Below, one piece after another: positions 10,272 through 21,407 of a stretch of 64,000 nucleotides of DNA. How positions within the stretch are numbered: position 1 is the stretch's first letter; each line of letters starts with the position of its first letter. Below the pieces are notes generated by a model, which saw nothing but the letters and a program-made list of their open reading frames with translations, ran no database searches and was not told where the DNA came from. The translations under genes and the position numbers were made by a program. The stretch comes from Conoideocrella luteorostrata (Eukaryota > Ascomycota > Sordariomycetes > Hypocreales > Clavicipitaceae), in NCBI GenBank assembly GCA_032433595.1, contig JASWJB010000031.1, positions 1-64,000 of the forward strand. Direction: 5' to 3'.

Positions 10272-11987
10272 ATGGCGGCCATAAGACACATTCCCTTGAA
10301 GTACATGGCGGGCATCAGCCTCGTCGGCTTCGCACTGCTGAAACTTTTGCACGTGTATGAGTCAAACTTCCAGGCTATTGCGATCCTTATTGGGCTCTTT
10401 GTAGGGCAAATCACGCTGTTCTCGGCGTATGCCGTCTTCATATACCCGCACTTCGTGTCACCCCTTCGCCATCTGCCGCAGGTCCCGGGCGGACTGCCAC
10501 TTGTCGGACACGGTATTGAATTGCGAAAGTATGGGCCTGGCCTCATGGCGAAGAAATGGTGCGTGATCTTGAGATGCCTGACCCGCTGCATCAAAGATGA
10601 ATGCCGCCCCTGACACGTGTGTAGGATCGCGGAGACGCCGAATGATGGTCTGATCCGTATTCTTTGGCACTTCAATCAAGAAATGGTGATTGTGAATTCG
10701 CCTCAAGCCCTCTCGGAGATCCTCGTCACCAATTGCTACAGTTTCGAAAAGCCCGATTTCGCCCGCAGGTTTCTTGCTGCCATTATTGGTTGGGGCCTGT
10801 TGACTGTCGAGGGAGATGAGCACAAGAAGCAGAGACGAGACATGCTGCCGGCCTTTTCGTTCCGTCACATAAAAGACCTCTATCCTCTCTTCTGGGAGAA
10901 GTCTTGTGAGGCTGCCCGAACTATGACGGCTGCGTGTGACGGCGAGGGCTTCGCCGAAATGGACATTGCTCCGTGGACTGCACGCTGCGCATTGGACATT
11001 ATCGGACTGGCTGGTGTGGGCGTAGACTTTGGATCCATCAAGGACGCGAAAAGTCCGCTTGCCCAGAGCTACGAGTTTCTCCAGCCATCTCCAGCAGATA
11101 TGCCGCTCATCGGTCTTAGAGCGTTTTTCCCAGACTTTATTATGGAGAACCTTCCTCTGAAGCGAATCAGGGATGCGACAAGAGCAGCAGAGCATATACG
11201 AGACGTATCTCGCAACTTGATTCGAAAGAAAAGAATTCTGCTGGACAACAAGGAAGACGCTGGGTTAGACATCCTCACCGTCGCGCTTGGTAGCCGCCTT
11301 ATTTCCGAGGACACTCTCGTGGACCAGATGATGACATTTCTCTCTGCGGGACACGAGACAACTGCATCGTCATTAATCTGGTCTACCTACTTCATGGCCA
11401 AGTATTCCGACATGCAAGAGAAGCTTCGAAAGGAGATTCGCGACAACTTGCCATCTCCCGATAGCGACGCGACAATCACCAGCACCGATATCGACAACTT
11501 GCCGTACCTGAACGCCGTGTGCAGCGAGGTCCTGCGGATAAGCAGTCCCGTTGCACAGTCCATCCGCGTGGCCAACCACGACGTCACAGTTCAGAACCAA
11601 TTCATCCCCAAGGATACCCTGCTCGTTCTCGTTCCGTGGACAACAAATACCGACCCGAAGCTTTGGGGGGCCGACGCTCATGAATTCAAGCCAGAACGCT
11701 GGCTAAGCCTGGATCAAGGTGGAACAAGCGCCACGAACGCTGCCAGTGGCGGAGCGACCAGCAACTACGCCTTCATGACGTTTCTCCACGGGCCACATAG
11801 CTGCATCGGCGGCAACTTTGCCAAGTCAGAACTGGCCTGCTTACTAGCCGCATGGATCGGAAGGTTCTCATTTGAATTGAAAGATAAATCACAGCTGGAT
11901 GAGAGAAATATCCGGATCAACCCAAGCATAGTGGCTAAGCCCGAGGGAGGCATGCACATGCTGGTACGAGTCGTGAAAGGCTGGTGA
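10272..11987 (+). CDS. Cytochrome P450 monooxygenase
   Basis: Exons 10272-10558 and 10625-11987 (intron GTGCGT...GTGTAG) give 549 aa. The N-terminus carries two hydrophobic segments (about residues 10-30 and 37-60) and then a proline-rich hinge (LPQVPGGLPLVGHG), as expected for a microsomal enzyme. The I-helix oxygen-activation motif AGHETT, the K-helix ExxR (EVLR) and the heme loop FLHGPHSCIG with the axial cysteine are intact. It needs a P450 reductase, not encoded nearby. The family and substrate cannot be assigned; the sequence resembles CYP4/CYP3-clan fungal P450s. An SDR lies upstream and an acetyltransferase downstream, so a small tailoring set is conceivable but unproven. Confidence 0.93.
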
Positions 11988-12504
11988 TCGCGCAGAAGAA
12001 AATCTACGCGTTGGAATCGCCATATAATCTTGTGCTAGTTGCTATTGCCAATTAATGGCTAATATATTCTTATTCGAACCTATTGAAATGTTGTTCATAA
12101 CAGCAAGTTTGCAGGAAATCGCAGTGCCCTGCCGCCAATTGTATGATGTCCTCCCATCTACAGACTTGCATTTTCGGCATCGTCGCTATCCGAACGTAGG
12201 TAATACAAATATATCTGCGTAAGCACCAGCTTTATTGTTAATTTTTCATTGTTTATTGCTTGTTGTGTGGCGACATTGTTCGTTCTGTGGCCATGGACTG
12301 AACTCTGTTGACGGCACGGCCCGACTCACGCGACACCTCGACGCAAATCCATCACTATGAATATTCAACTGTTGGTAAATTTCCTCTGGCAGGGTATAAC
12401 CGACCATGAAATACTGCAAAATGACGTATTGGGACGAGCCCACGAGTAACAAGACGAACCCGCCCCCAATAAACACAAAAAAAAACCCTGCCTATGTCTG
12501 TGAA
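11988..12504. other. Convergent intergenic region
   Basis: About 0.5 kb between the 3' ends of the P450 and the acetyltransferase. AT-rich, with no gene or clear repeat seen. Confidence 0.6.
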
Positions 12505-13302
12505 TCACTGAACGTCCGACCTCATCATGAGGCTTTCATCCTCTACAACGCCGCGATAGGTCTGTAACAAGTTGTAATCGCCTGGAATGCCTAAGCTTCG
12601 TTCAAGTTTGATGAGTTCGTCCACCCAAGCCTCATTATCAATACGTCTTGAAGCCAAATCTTGGAAACCAAGCTGACGATAAAGGCCGTGAGAGTCTCGA
12701 CTTGATACGATATAGGTTGGGATGGAGTGTTGGGTTGTCGCCGACAGTGCCGCTTGCAGCAGAAGCCTGCCAATGCCTCGCCGTTGGAATGATGAATCAA
12801 CCATCAAATGCTTTACATCTTTGACGACTGTCAGAACCCATTGGTGCAACGCAGGGGTCTTGTCACTATACTTACATGCGTGTTTTTGCCCGCGAGAGGA
12901 TGATTCATAACACTTGTCCATATGGGCTTCTGTATCCTGAATCCGCTGCCAGATCTCTTCCAAGTGAGGCTTCGGCGCAAGCAATGCCGCATTGTCTTGC
13001 TCTATGACGGCAGGATTCCGCGAGTCATCCAGCTTGAGGGTGTTCGCATTTGGGTCCACAATATTATACCGTATGAAGCCGAGGACATTTTGGTTGGCTC
13101 TATCCACGGCAACGAGAAAAATATTGCGCGCATCTTGTAATGCTTGTTTCGTGAGCGTGGAAATCAGGATGCGCGGGTGATTTACGAAGAATGCTGCGTA
13201 AAAGTCGTGGTATAATTGCAGTGCGTTGTAATGAACACTCGCGATCGCTTCGGCGTCAGTCGATATTGCGGATCGTACGACACAGAGCCTGTTCCCATCC
13301 AT
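12505..13302 (-). CDS. GNAT-family N-acetyltransferase
   Basis: Open frame of 265 aa. The acetyl-CoA binding loop is visible as SSFQRRGIGRLLLQAAL (Q/R-x-x-G-x-G), preceded by the strand VKHLMVD and followed by HGLYRQLGFQDL, typical of motif B. GNAT enzymes transfer acetyl from acetyl-CoA to an amine; the substrate is unknown. An in-frame 48-bp stretch, 12875-12828, starts with a perfect GTAAGTA donor and ends CAG. If it is an intron the protein is 249 aa, joined as HAFVKDVKHL. Both versions keep the catalytic core, so I give the unspliced span. No signal peptide is present. Transcribed toward the P450. Confidence 0.8.
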   Translation of the reverse strand: MDGNRLCVVRSAISTDAEAIASVHYNALQLYHDFYAAFFVNHPRILISTLTKQALQDARNIFLVAVDRANQNVLGFIRYNIVDPNANTLKLDDSRNPAVIEQDNAALLAPKPHLEEIWQRIQDTEAHMDKCYESSSRGQKHACKYSDKTPALHQWVLTVVKDVKHLMVDSSFQRRGIGRLLLQAALSATTQHSIPTYIVSSRDSHGLYRQLGFQDLASRRIDNEAWVDELIKLERSLGIPGDYNLLQTYRGVVEDESLMMRSDVQ

Positions 13303-14300
13303 GATTGGCAGATCAAAGGCTCAGCGATATAGAACCTACTTCATTGAAAGCAGCACTATAGCAACACGGTCCCGCTCATTGTCGACCTTTAATGCATTTG
13401 CTTCGATACAGATGTCTGGCTTCCCACCTCGGCGGGTGAGTCACTGACAAATTCCGCGCTGTGTCGGGCCCCCATCGTAAGGGGCGCGGGTCTTTCCAAT
13501 CCGTGGCCAGCCATAGTTAGGAGCTGCACACTGAAGAGGGGTAGTTATCCCGAGCTGATCTGGATTCGGCAGGTCCATGATTTCTCGCGCATCTCATCAG
13601 TTGTCGTCCACCACCACCTATTAGCATTTGAAACCCATTTATGCCGTAAATAGATGTCGCGAGTAAGGCGATAGAGAAATGCGATGAAGATTTAGGCTTT
13701 TGTCTCGGGCTTCGTCTGTCGTGAATAAATAGAGATACGCTATTCCAGAAGTAGGCATTTGTCTGTGGTGGAGCCCGCGGGCGCCGCGATGCCGTTCGAC
13801 CCTCCCGTCGCAGTCTTTTTAACTGACTCCGCTGCAGAACTACGTGTGCCTGGACAAATAACCATAATACTCCGTTACGGGCACAACGTAGTTATGTGAA
13901 GGGACTTTATTTGCAGGTACCCGTTTTGAAACTGCATGGAACCTCCGCCGGCGCATACCCCACCTTGAATCGCTATACTGTCACTCCCACTCGGCCTTTT
14001 GAGACTGACGGATAAATTGTACGGAATCACACTGCAGCCCTTTTGAGACTGATGGGTAATTATATGGAACTTGTTCACGCCGGAAAGTTCCCGGCTTCTT
14101 CTGTTATATATATATATATTTATTTATTTATTTATGTACGTATATGTTCACATATAATAAGAATATAAAAGAGCTGCTTGGCCCTGTCTGCCTCCAAGAA
14201 TTGTATCTAACTGCCACAGGCGAGCCACAAAGACTCGGGAAGCTGATGAACATACAACTGATCTCATAAATTACCCAAAACCCAAAGTTTATACTTCATT
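13303..14300. other. Intergenic region with imperfect direct repeats
   Basis: Divergent spacer between the acetyltransferase and the amidase. It contains a three-copy diverged repeat (13922-14070) and a TA/TTTA microsatellite near 14105-14135. No gene seen. Confidence 0.6.
13922..14070. repeat. Three diverged copies of a CTTTTGAGACTGA-type repeat
   Basis: Copies at 13922-13942, 13993-14026 and 14037-14070 share (C)TTTTGA(A/G)ACTG...GGAA(C/T). The last two are about 34 bp long and 44 bp apart. It may be a worn tandem array or a regulatory repeat upstream of the amidase. Confidence 0.6.
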
Positions 14301-16374
14301 ATGGTCTCCTCATCGTCTGCGCTGCCGGTCGTGCCGCCTTGGGGGCAGAGAGTCAAGGAAAAACGCCAAGTCTGCCGTGATGCAATCCCGGAGGCATGGC
14401 GTCTTCCACAGGACTTTTGGGAGCAAGTTCAGACGCCGCTACAGACTTCGAGGAATAATTTCATAGCTCTCGCGGCTGTGCAAAAGTCTGGAATCCTGTC
14501 CGACCGCGAAGTCAACATCACCGAGCATAAGACTGTGGCTGCGCTTCTGGGCGAGCTGGCTTCTGGGCAAATCACGGCTACAGAAGCAATTACAGCGTTC
14601 TCGAAGCGGGCCGCTATAGCACAACAGCTGGTAAATACACTTGATACAAGAGGAAGTTAATCAATATAACTAGTGCTAATGGGTCCGTCATGGGAGGCAG
14701 ACAAATTGCTTGACAGAGACATATTTTCCAGAAGCGAAAAACAGAGCCGTTGAGCTAGATAACATGCGGGAGGCCGGTCAGTTGGCAGGGCCTTTACATG
14801 GCCTGCCCATCAGTCTTAAAGATAGCTTCCAAATCATCGGCTCTGAAGCCACTATTGGCATGGTAGCGTTTCTTGGTCAAAAATCAACGACAAACTCCGC
14901 TCTGGTTGACCTTCTCATTAATCTTGGCGCAGTATTGTACTGTAAATCCAATGTTCCGCAGACAATGATGGTATTGCATTGCCCTACTTTGTATACACCC
15001 GATAACTTGTAAAATCCAGGTGGCTGACATACCACGTACAGACTGCCGACTCTGACAACAACATCTTTGGGAGAACACTGAATCCGTGGAACACCTCGCT
15101 GTGCGCAGGTGGGTCAAGCGGCGGCGAAGGTGCTTTGATATCCATGCGAGGCGCCCCTATCGGTGTTGGGACCGACATAGCCGGTGAGTATTTGGCTACT
15201 TAGGGTCCTGAATTGAGCTGAGCATGAACTTACACATTCAAAGGCTCTATACGAATACCAGCTTCGTGCTGCGGCACATATGGCTTCAAACCGACTGCAT
15301 GCCGGATTCCTTACGGCAACCAGAGGGGCTGCAGCAATCCCGGATTTCGTCCCATTCCAGCATGCGCTGGACCCCTAGCAAACGACATTGAGTCCCTCGG
15401 CATTTTCATGAAGGCCGTTGTGTCAGCTCGACCAAGGCAGTACGATTCAACGGCAATTGATGTTCCATGGCGAAAAACCAGCTTTAGCAAGGCAAAACTG
15501 CGATTTGGGGTTGTTGCTGAAGACCCGAGGTTTCCTTTGCACCCGCCTGTCAAGGCAGCTCTTGACTCTGCCGCCCGACTAATCGAAGCTCAAGGCCATG
15601 AGATCATCCATCTCAGCCCCAATGAATGCCGCATAGATCATGCCGCTCAAGTCGCATGGAGTCTATTTTCTCTAGACGACACGTCCAGCCGCCTCGTTGC
15701 CCACGCTGGTGAGCCTCCTATACCGTCAAGGCTTCTATTGCAGCAAGTCGTTCGTAAAATAGGTATGGAGTTTGTCGCGGACGCCAATTCTTTAAGTGAG
15801 CTTCAGAGATTGGCTGCTTTGACCGTCAAGAAGGCGGAAGTCGTGGACTCCTGGAATAAGCTTTGGAACGTCCACCAGCTTGATGCAGTGATTAGCCCCT
15901 CTGCTCAGAATTCTGCAGTCAAGCATGATGAGTTTAACTTCCCGCCATATACAATGTTCCTAAACCTTCTCGATGTAAGTCTTTATGAGATTGCATAATG
16001 CCTGCTTTAGTTTCACTGCAAAGGAATGCGAAAGTTCTAGCGATATCCCGACTAAAAAAAAAAATTAGTATCCTGCATGTGTGATTCCTTTCGGTAAAGA
16101 TGCTGGGACGAGCCCAGAATTTAAGATCGAGGACGGCCAAATCGTTCCAAACTGTAAGTGCAAGGCCACCCGATATGAATTCTCATACCAAACCGCATGT
16201 TATGAAGCTGATACCATGATGTTCTTTAATGCAGATAATCCAAAGGACCTGGAGGGCTCGCCACTCTCGATCCAAGTGTTTACGTCTTCGATGCGCGACG
16301 AGGAGTGCCTGGACATCGCGAAAGTGGTAGACGACTGTTTAGGTGGCGGAAACCGTGACGAACCTCACTTTTAA
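14301..16374 (+). CDS. Amidase-signature enzyme (acetamidase-like)
   Basis: Six exons: 14301-14630, 14701-14970, 15042-15183, 15244-15974, 16069-16153 and 16235-16374, giving 565 aa; phases all fit. The amidase signature Ser-cisSer-Lys triad is complete: Lys in LPISLKDSF, cis-Ser in AGGSSGGEGAL and nucleophilic Ser in GVGTDIAGSIRIPAS. The usual GSDIGGS reads GTDIAGS here, a conservative change. The ending PKDLEGSPLSIQVF is the normal family C-terminus. It hydrolyses amides to acid and ammonia, probably as a cytosolic nitrogen or carbon catabolic enzyme; the exact amide is unknown. The first intron falls at the same codon as in the second amidase gene of the window (44817-46648), so they are diverged paralogues. 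A Zn2Cys6 gene follows on the same strand. Confidence 0.9.
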
Positions 16375-16732
16375 GTCGACTGTCACTTGCTTGCTACCGC
16401 ATGCATCTTCGTTAGTTAGAACGCGTGCCTAGGTAGCGAAATATAAGTGTAGCTTCGGCTGCGAGGTCGGTCTGCCATACTTGAGCCACCCTGTAATATT
16501 GTAGACTCAGCTGTGATTTTTCTCCCGTGCATCTTGTGGACTAATTAATGCTAATTAATTATTGCACGAACCGACCGATGGGCGGCATTCGGCAAACGCC
16601 GCGGCGCCACTAGAACTCGGAGGAGGGGCCATGCTGGCATTCATCTGGCACTATCAAGACACAGCTTGCTGTTTTTCGAATGATCCGCTATCCATGCGTC
16701 GAGCATGCTAATCATGCTGGGCCAGCACCATC
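16375..16732. other. Intergenic spacer, amidase to regulator
   Basis: About 360 bp containing TAATTAATGCTAATTAATTA near 16540. No gene seen; probably terminator plus promoter. Confidence 0.5.
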
Positions 16733-18142
16733 ATGATTCACGAATCACAGCTCCCAAGGTCTTGCGATCGTTGCCACTCCCTCAAAGAACGCTGTCGGCG
16801 CGAATCAAGCTCAACCTCCTGCGAGCGATGTTCGCGGCTGCGCCTGACATGCAATTCGAACCGCCCTTTCAAGAGACCTGGTCGTCGCCCGCAACCGTAC
16901 CACGTGCCAGGTCCGAAACAATCCCGTGAGGAGCTCGTAGAAAACCGCGAGACAGACATTTTGGCCATGTTCAATGTACCAGAAAAACTTTCCGAACACG
17001 AGGCTTGGCTGGTCCATCGAACTATGGCAGACAATTCATTCATCGAGCAATTCCTCCTCGGTCCCAGCTTTTGCAACGCTCATCGCGATACCATATTCAA
17101 CGAGTTACGTAAATCGCCAGCGCTCCTCCAAGATGCGTATGTTGCGTGCGTTCTTTGCGTGCCTCGTCCTGGCGAGGATCTTTCCGGCTTTGCCACTGAA
17201 GAACGCATCAATAGCAGCTATAGGCGAGCTTCATCCGCTCTGGCAAAGCTGAGGTCTCTCAGAGTGGAAGATGTCCAAGATCTGTCATCATGTTTAGCCC
17301 TAGGAGGCTCTATACTCACTGTTGTCCTCTGTTTCGGTGGCCGAGACTCGTTAGTCATTTGCAGCCAGGTCCTTAGCTTGATCAAGCCAGTCTACGAGTC
17401 CCAAGTTGGCGAAATACCAGAAGCCGATCTTGGGTTTCTCACGTGTCTCGTTATGTGCGAGACAACAGAATGTCTACTTCAGACCATGCTGCCCACGCTA
17501 CAGTACCGCCCGCAGGCTGTAGACTCTCACGGCTTCGTGGATCGGTATGTCGGACTGTGCGGAACGCTCCTTCCGTACTTGTATGACCTTTGCAAGATAA
17601 GCTACGCAATGCTTCATAATATAGAACTGGAACCGGCTCAACGACTGGACCACATACAATCAATTCTGGAAGCATGGCGGCCGACAGTGCCAGCAAACTT
17701 CGCGGACAATTTTACAGCATCCGAGGTTACCAACATACTTTGCCAAGTACATGTCATGCAACAGGCCGCACTACTCATCGTTCACAGACTCCGCCATCCT
17801 TTTGGGGCAGAGCAAGCAGCTGCTCTAGCCATGGCGAACAATATTTTGAGACAACTAGAGACCGCGAAGCTGGTCGCGGGGCGGACACCGAGGTGCATTG
17901 ACTTTGCCCTGATGGTTGCCTGCTTGGAAATATCTGACGGCAAGGAGAGAAGCATGCAGCTGAGGAGTGCATCTTCCATAGCTGCCTACTCTCCCATGTT
18001 TATTAAGCGATCGGAATCGTTACTAACGGCGATTTGGAAGGCTCGAAGTGAACGGCCCAATTTTATGTATTGGTATCATCTTGGCAATTATAAGAACCAC
18101 GTTGACGGATCTGAAAGCACCCTACCGAGCTCAATATGCTAA
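16733..18142 (+). CDS. Zn2Cys6 transcription factor
   Basis: Single-exon 469-aa regulator. The zinc cluster starts at residue 11: CDRCHSLKERC, then SCERCSRLRLTC, with a longer-than-average loop (RRESSSTS) between the two halves. A basic linker (RPFKRPGRRPQP) follows. The remainder is helical and lacks a strong fungal_trans signature, resembling the short AflR-type regulators. Its position just downstream of, and co-oriented with, the amidase suggests it may control that gene; this is inference from context. The zinc cluster begins close to the ATG, supporting this start. The C-terminus (SSIC) looks natural, with no sign of truncation. Confidence 0.88.
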   Translation: MIHESQLPRSCDRCHSLKERCRRESSSTSCERCSRLRLTCNSNRPFKRPGRRPQPYHVPGPKQSREELVENRETDILAMFNVPEKLSEHEAWLVHRTMADNSFIEQFLLGPSFCNAHRDTIFNELRKSPALLQDAYVACVLCVPRPGEDLSGFATEERINSSYRRASSALAKLRSLRVEDVQDLSSCLALGGSILTVVLCFGGRDSLVICSQVLSLIKPVYESQVGEIPEADLGFLTCLVMCETTECLLQTMLPTLQYRPQAVDSHGFVDRYVGLCGTLLPYLYDLCKISYAMLHNIELEPAQRLDHIQSILEAWRPTVPANFADNFTASEVTNILCQVHVMQQAALLIVHRLRHPFGAEQAAALAMANNILRQLETAKLVAGRTPRCIDFALMVACLEISDGKERSMQLRSASSIAAYSPMFIKRSESLLTAIWKARSERPNFMYWYHLGNYKNHVDGSESTLPSSIC

Positions 18143-19058
18143 AAGTCCTATCGCGCTGGAAACCTCGAGACGGGAGACAAAATCGCACCTATCAGTGACT
18201 TGACCAGCCTACCTAGCGGCGCCACGTCAGCCTACAACAAACTCCCCAAGGTCATCGACGCATAGCCGCAAATTACAACTAAGTCGAGTTAATCCGCGCA
18301 GGGGAGGGCAGAATTAGCGGGTGTTACGGCGAATGTATCCCTAGCTTAAACACTAGTAGTGCTACTAATGCTGGGATCTCTACGTGCGCAATTATTCTTG
18401 TCCATGCAGATGACATCGGCAAATATCGGCGGAGCTACACGACCCGATACTGGTTCCCAATTGGGCAATATCTAGCTTCTCTTGCCTGCACGCAACTCGG
18501 TGTTGTTTTTATGAGATTGGGGGACAACCTGGCGTCCTTTCGTTATCGACCCAGTCCACAGGCGATATGACTTAGGCCACGGCGGTGCTGCTGCTGCACT
18601 TAGAGGAACCTCCGAAGTCGACAGCGTATAGTACGTTTGCCAGCATCTCACAAAGCAATCATCGTTCCTTAATTCTCCACTGAATCCATGGCTTATTCAC
18701 TAGAAAGGCAGAAAGCCTCGGTATGCTGGGTACTATGTAAGATGCGGTGCAATTTGTTGTATTTTATTTTTATTGACATTTTACTTACCGCATTACCTTA
18801 AACAACCATGGCCGACATAGCACTGTCAGTACATAATGAGAAGAAATACTTTAAACAGTAGAAGCAGTACCAGTACCAGCAACAGCAGTAGCATCGGTAG
18901 CATCTAAAGTAATTTGTTGTCATAGTAGTAATGGTGGCAGCATCGAGCTTATGGACTGACACTGGCCAACAGGTACAATGCTGTAATTCTTATTTTTCGC
19001 GGCGGTCATCCCGTCTTGCGAGTATTCTATCAGTATCTCTAACCTCCCACAACGCACT
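18143..19058. other. Convergent intergenic region
   Basis: About 0.9 kb between the 3' ends of the regulator and the hexokinase-like gene. It contains a CAG/TACCAG-rich stretch near 18855-18890. No gene seen. Confidence 0.6.
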
Positions 19059-20698
19059 TCATATTGCTGAATGAGCAATAAGTGCCGCACCCAAGCTTGA
19101 TCCATCTCTAGTTAATCTGAAAATGACCCTCTGAGCGCCGCGCTTCCCAATTCCCTGCACATCTCGTAACGCTCGGCGAATTTCTATCTCGAATGTCGGG
19201 TAAAATTCGAAAAGCGAGCCATCGACACCAATATTGATCATTTCATCGTCGGGTACAGGCGAGTCAGATCCGCCTGACTTTGCAAACGGTATCTCTGTCT
19301 GCACCTCCGGACGTGGGCACAACAGACCTTTCGTGTAGTTTGTTAACAATCCCAAGAAGCTCGCAAATTTGCGAAAGGGCGTATCCATATGCTGGTCTGA
19401 TTTTTCGCTGCACCCAGAGACCGCGGTTTCAGCGACTTCGCACAATCTACCTGATGTTAACAGGAGCGCGGCTATCGCAGCTCCAGATAGCCGAGCCGAC
19501 CGCCGCACAATAGCAATAGCAAAAGATCTTATTAGTCGTGCATCGTCCGGCATTATCGGTCCTGTCGCAAAATACTTTGAAATATATTCTCTCGATATGT
19601 CAAGATGTTCGCTGTTGTCTTTTGCGAGCAAGGTAAGAAATAGACCGTCGATACTGTAGGGAGTATGCAAAGGTGAGGATTTATGAACCGTGCAGGTCAG
19701 CAGATCGTCGTGGACCGCCTTGACGATGACTAGCCTCAACAACTCTGCTATGTATAGCCCAGAAACCATCTTTTCGAATAACTGTTTATTTGGGTTACTG
19801 GACTCATGATCAAGTGTCTGGTCGTACGTGGTTTGTGGCAGCATGCGCGGGTCAGTGTCAAACCAACCACCCCATTCCGAGTTAATCACCATCATGCCTC
19901 CGGTACATTTGCCCAGGCTCCCAATGGAACCGTTTAACTTGGCAATATTCCGTTGTTTCTCTATGTAAGCCGCGTTGGTCCCGGTGCCAAATATAATGCC
20001 AGCCAGTGGAGTCGACCTCCCTCTCAGCTGGAATGCCTCCGCGACAAGGGTGCTGACGCTGTCACTTGTCAATGCGCATACTTCAATATCCAGACCTTTT
20101 CTTTCAATTGCTCTTTGTAGCATATCGCATGGGTCCTTCCCAATTGCATCAGGAATATCCCATCCTTTATCCCATTGGAGCACTACACCCTGTCGCAGCG
20201 ATACGGTCTCGTATGTGAAGCTGAATGTGAAAGCCAACTTGTACGATCTTGATGTAGGATTTTTGCCAATTCCACTGCTTTGCAGGAATTCTTTGATCAT
20301 TGTTGCAATAAAGTCGAATAAGGGCTCGTGTCTTGGATTAACCATGTTTTCTCCAGGAATGGCAGCCTTGGATTGCACAAGTTCGTACCTTGAATTGCCC
20401 TGTAAATGAATCAAGCAGACTCTGCAATATGTGCCACCCAAGTCGACTGTTAAAAAATGGCCCTTTTCAGATCCATTAGGAAGCTTTGTTACGAATGACG
20501 GTATTTGCGCTGCACCATTGCATGCCAAGAGGTCATCTGCCAGCTGTCAGCTCTGCGGCCTCATCACTTTTTTTCTGCGCTTGTCATTTCAAGGACCGGC
20601 TACTTACTCATACGTGTAATTGCCCTCTGTGCGATGGAGTTAACATCATTTGCACTCAAGTCAAATTCTTGCACTATATCGCCGCCCAGTGCAGACAT
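19059..20698 (-). CDS. Hexokinase-like protein, divergent catalytic motifs
   Basis: Exons 20698-20608 and 20536-19059 give 522 aa; the short first exon supplies the typical hexokinase N-terminus (FDLSANDVNSIAQRAITRM). The fold is clear: EKGHFLTVDLGGTYCRV (phosphate 1), FGTGTNAAY (phosphate 2), SEWGGWFD and EKMVSGLYIAELL. Sugar-site motifs are altered. The usual FSFPxxQ is FTFSFTYETV, RWTKGF is QWDKGW and the catalytic NDTVGTL is SDSVSTL: the aspartate stays, but the neighbouring Asn and Thr are changed. Fungi have non-catalytic regulatory hexokinase relatives (for example Aspergillus HxkC and XprF) that affect protease and carbon control, and this protein may be one. An active kinase with altered specificity is the alternative. 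It is divergent from a Zn2Cys6 gene; a secreted protease lies 3 kb away. Confidence 0.85.
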
Positions 20699-21407
20699 CT
20701 TGCCAAAGTTTCAGCATTAAGCCAGGTACCTACACCCAGTTTGCCGGTAGGTAAAAGGCCAGGCAAACTTCTCATTTTAGTGACACAAATGATGGCTAAG
20801 GCATCGTAGTTATACAAATGAATAAACCCCTCAAGGAGCCACGGCTGTCATAGCTCCCCAGGATAGCGCCGGAGCCCTGTTACTAGTTGCGCTGGAAAGC
20901 GCCATCTCAACACCGGCGTTGACCGGTCTTTTGGCCGAACAATAATGAGTGGACTTGAGCAGAGTAGCAGCCAGCCAGCATTCTGACTGGTGGTAAATTT
21001 ACGGATGGAGCCGACGAGGAACACACTGCCACTTTCGTAAATGCGTTTGCCAGATTAACTGATCAAGGGATGAGGGCTGGTCGTGGAGAAACGGATCTGT
21101 GTGCATCGCGCGGCGGTAGATCTACTCCGTATGCCAAGGCACATCACACGCATCCCCAACGGTCTACTCCAGGCTCTGTCTTCACGTGGTCATAATCTCA
21201 TCTGCGGAACCCCCTTCGCCCCCCGGATCTTCAATGTCCCAGAGTCCACCTATTTGGGACCCAAGCAGCCTAATTGACCCACCGCAACTCCCGCACCCGC
21301 TTCATCGCCATATTCAGGCCGTTCATCTGCCGTTCGTAGCGCTCCCGTTCCAACCCTTTGTCCAGTCATAGGAGTGTCAGTGGCAGTGGCAGTGCCGGTC
21401 TACCGAT
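20699..21407. other. Divergent promoter region (hexokinase-like/Zn2Cys6)
   Basis: About 0.7 kb. It holds one TACTCCGTA motif (21123-21131) and repeated GGCAGTGGCAGTG sequence just before the regulator start. No gene seen. Confidence 0.55.

Noticed and set aside
8030..11987. SDR, P450 and flanking genes as a secondary-metabolite cluster
   Set aside because: No backbone synthase (PKS, NRPS, terpene synthase, DMATS) is present in the window; adjacency alone is weak evidence.
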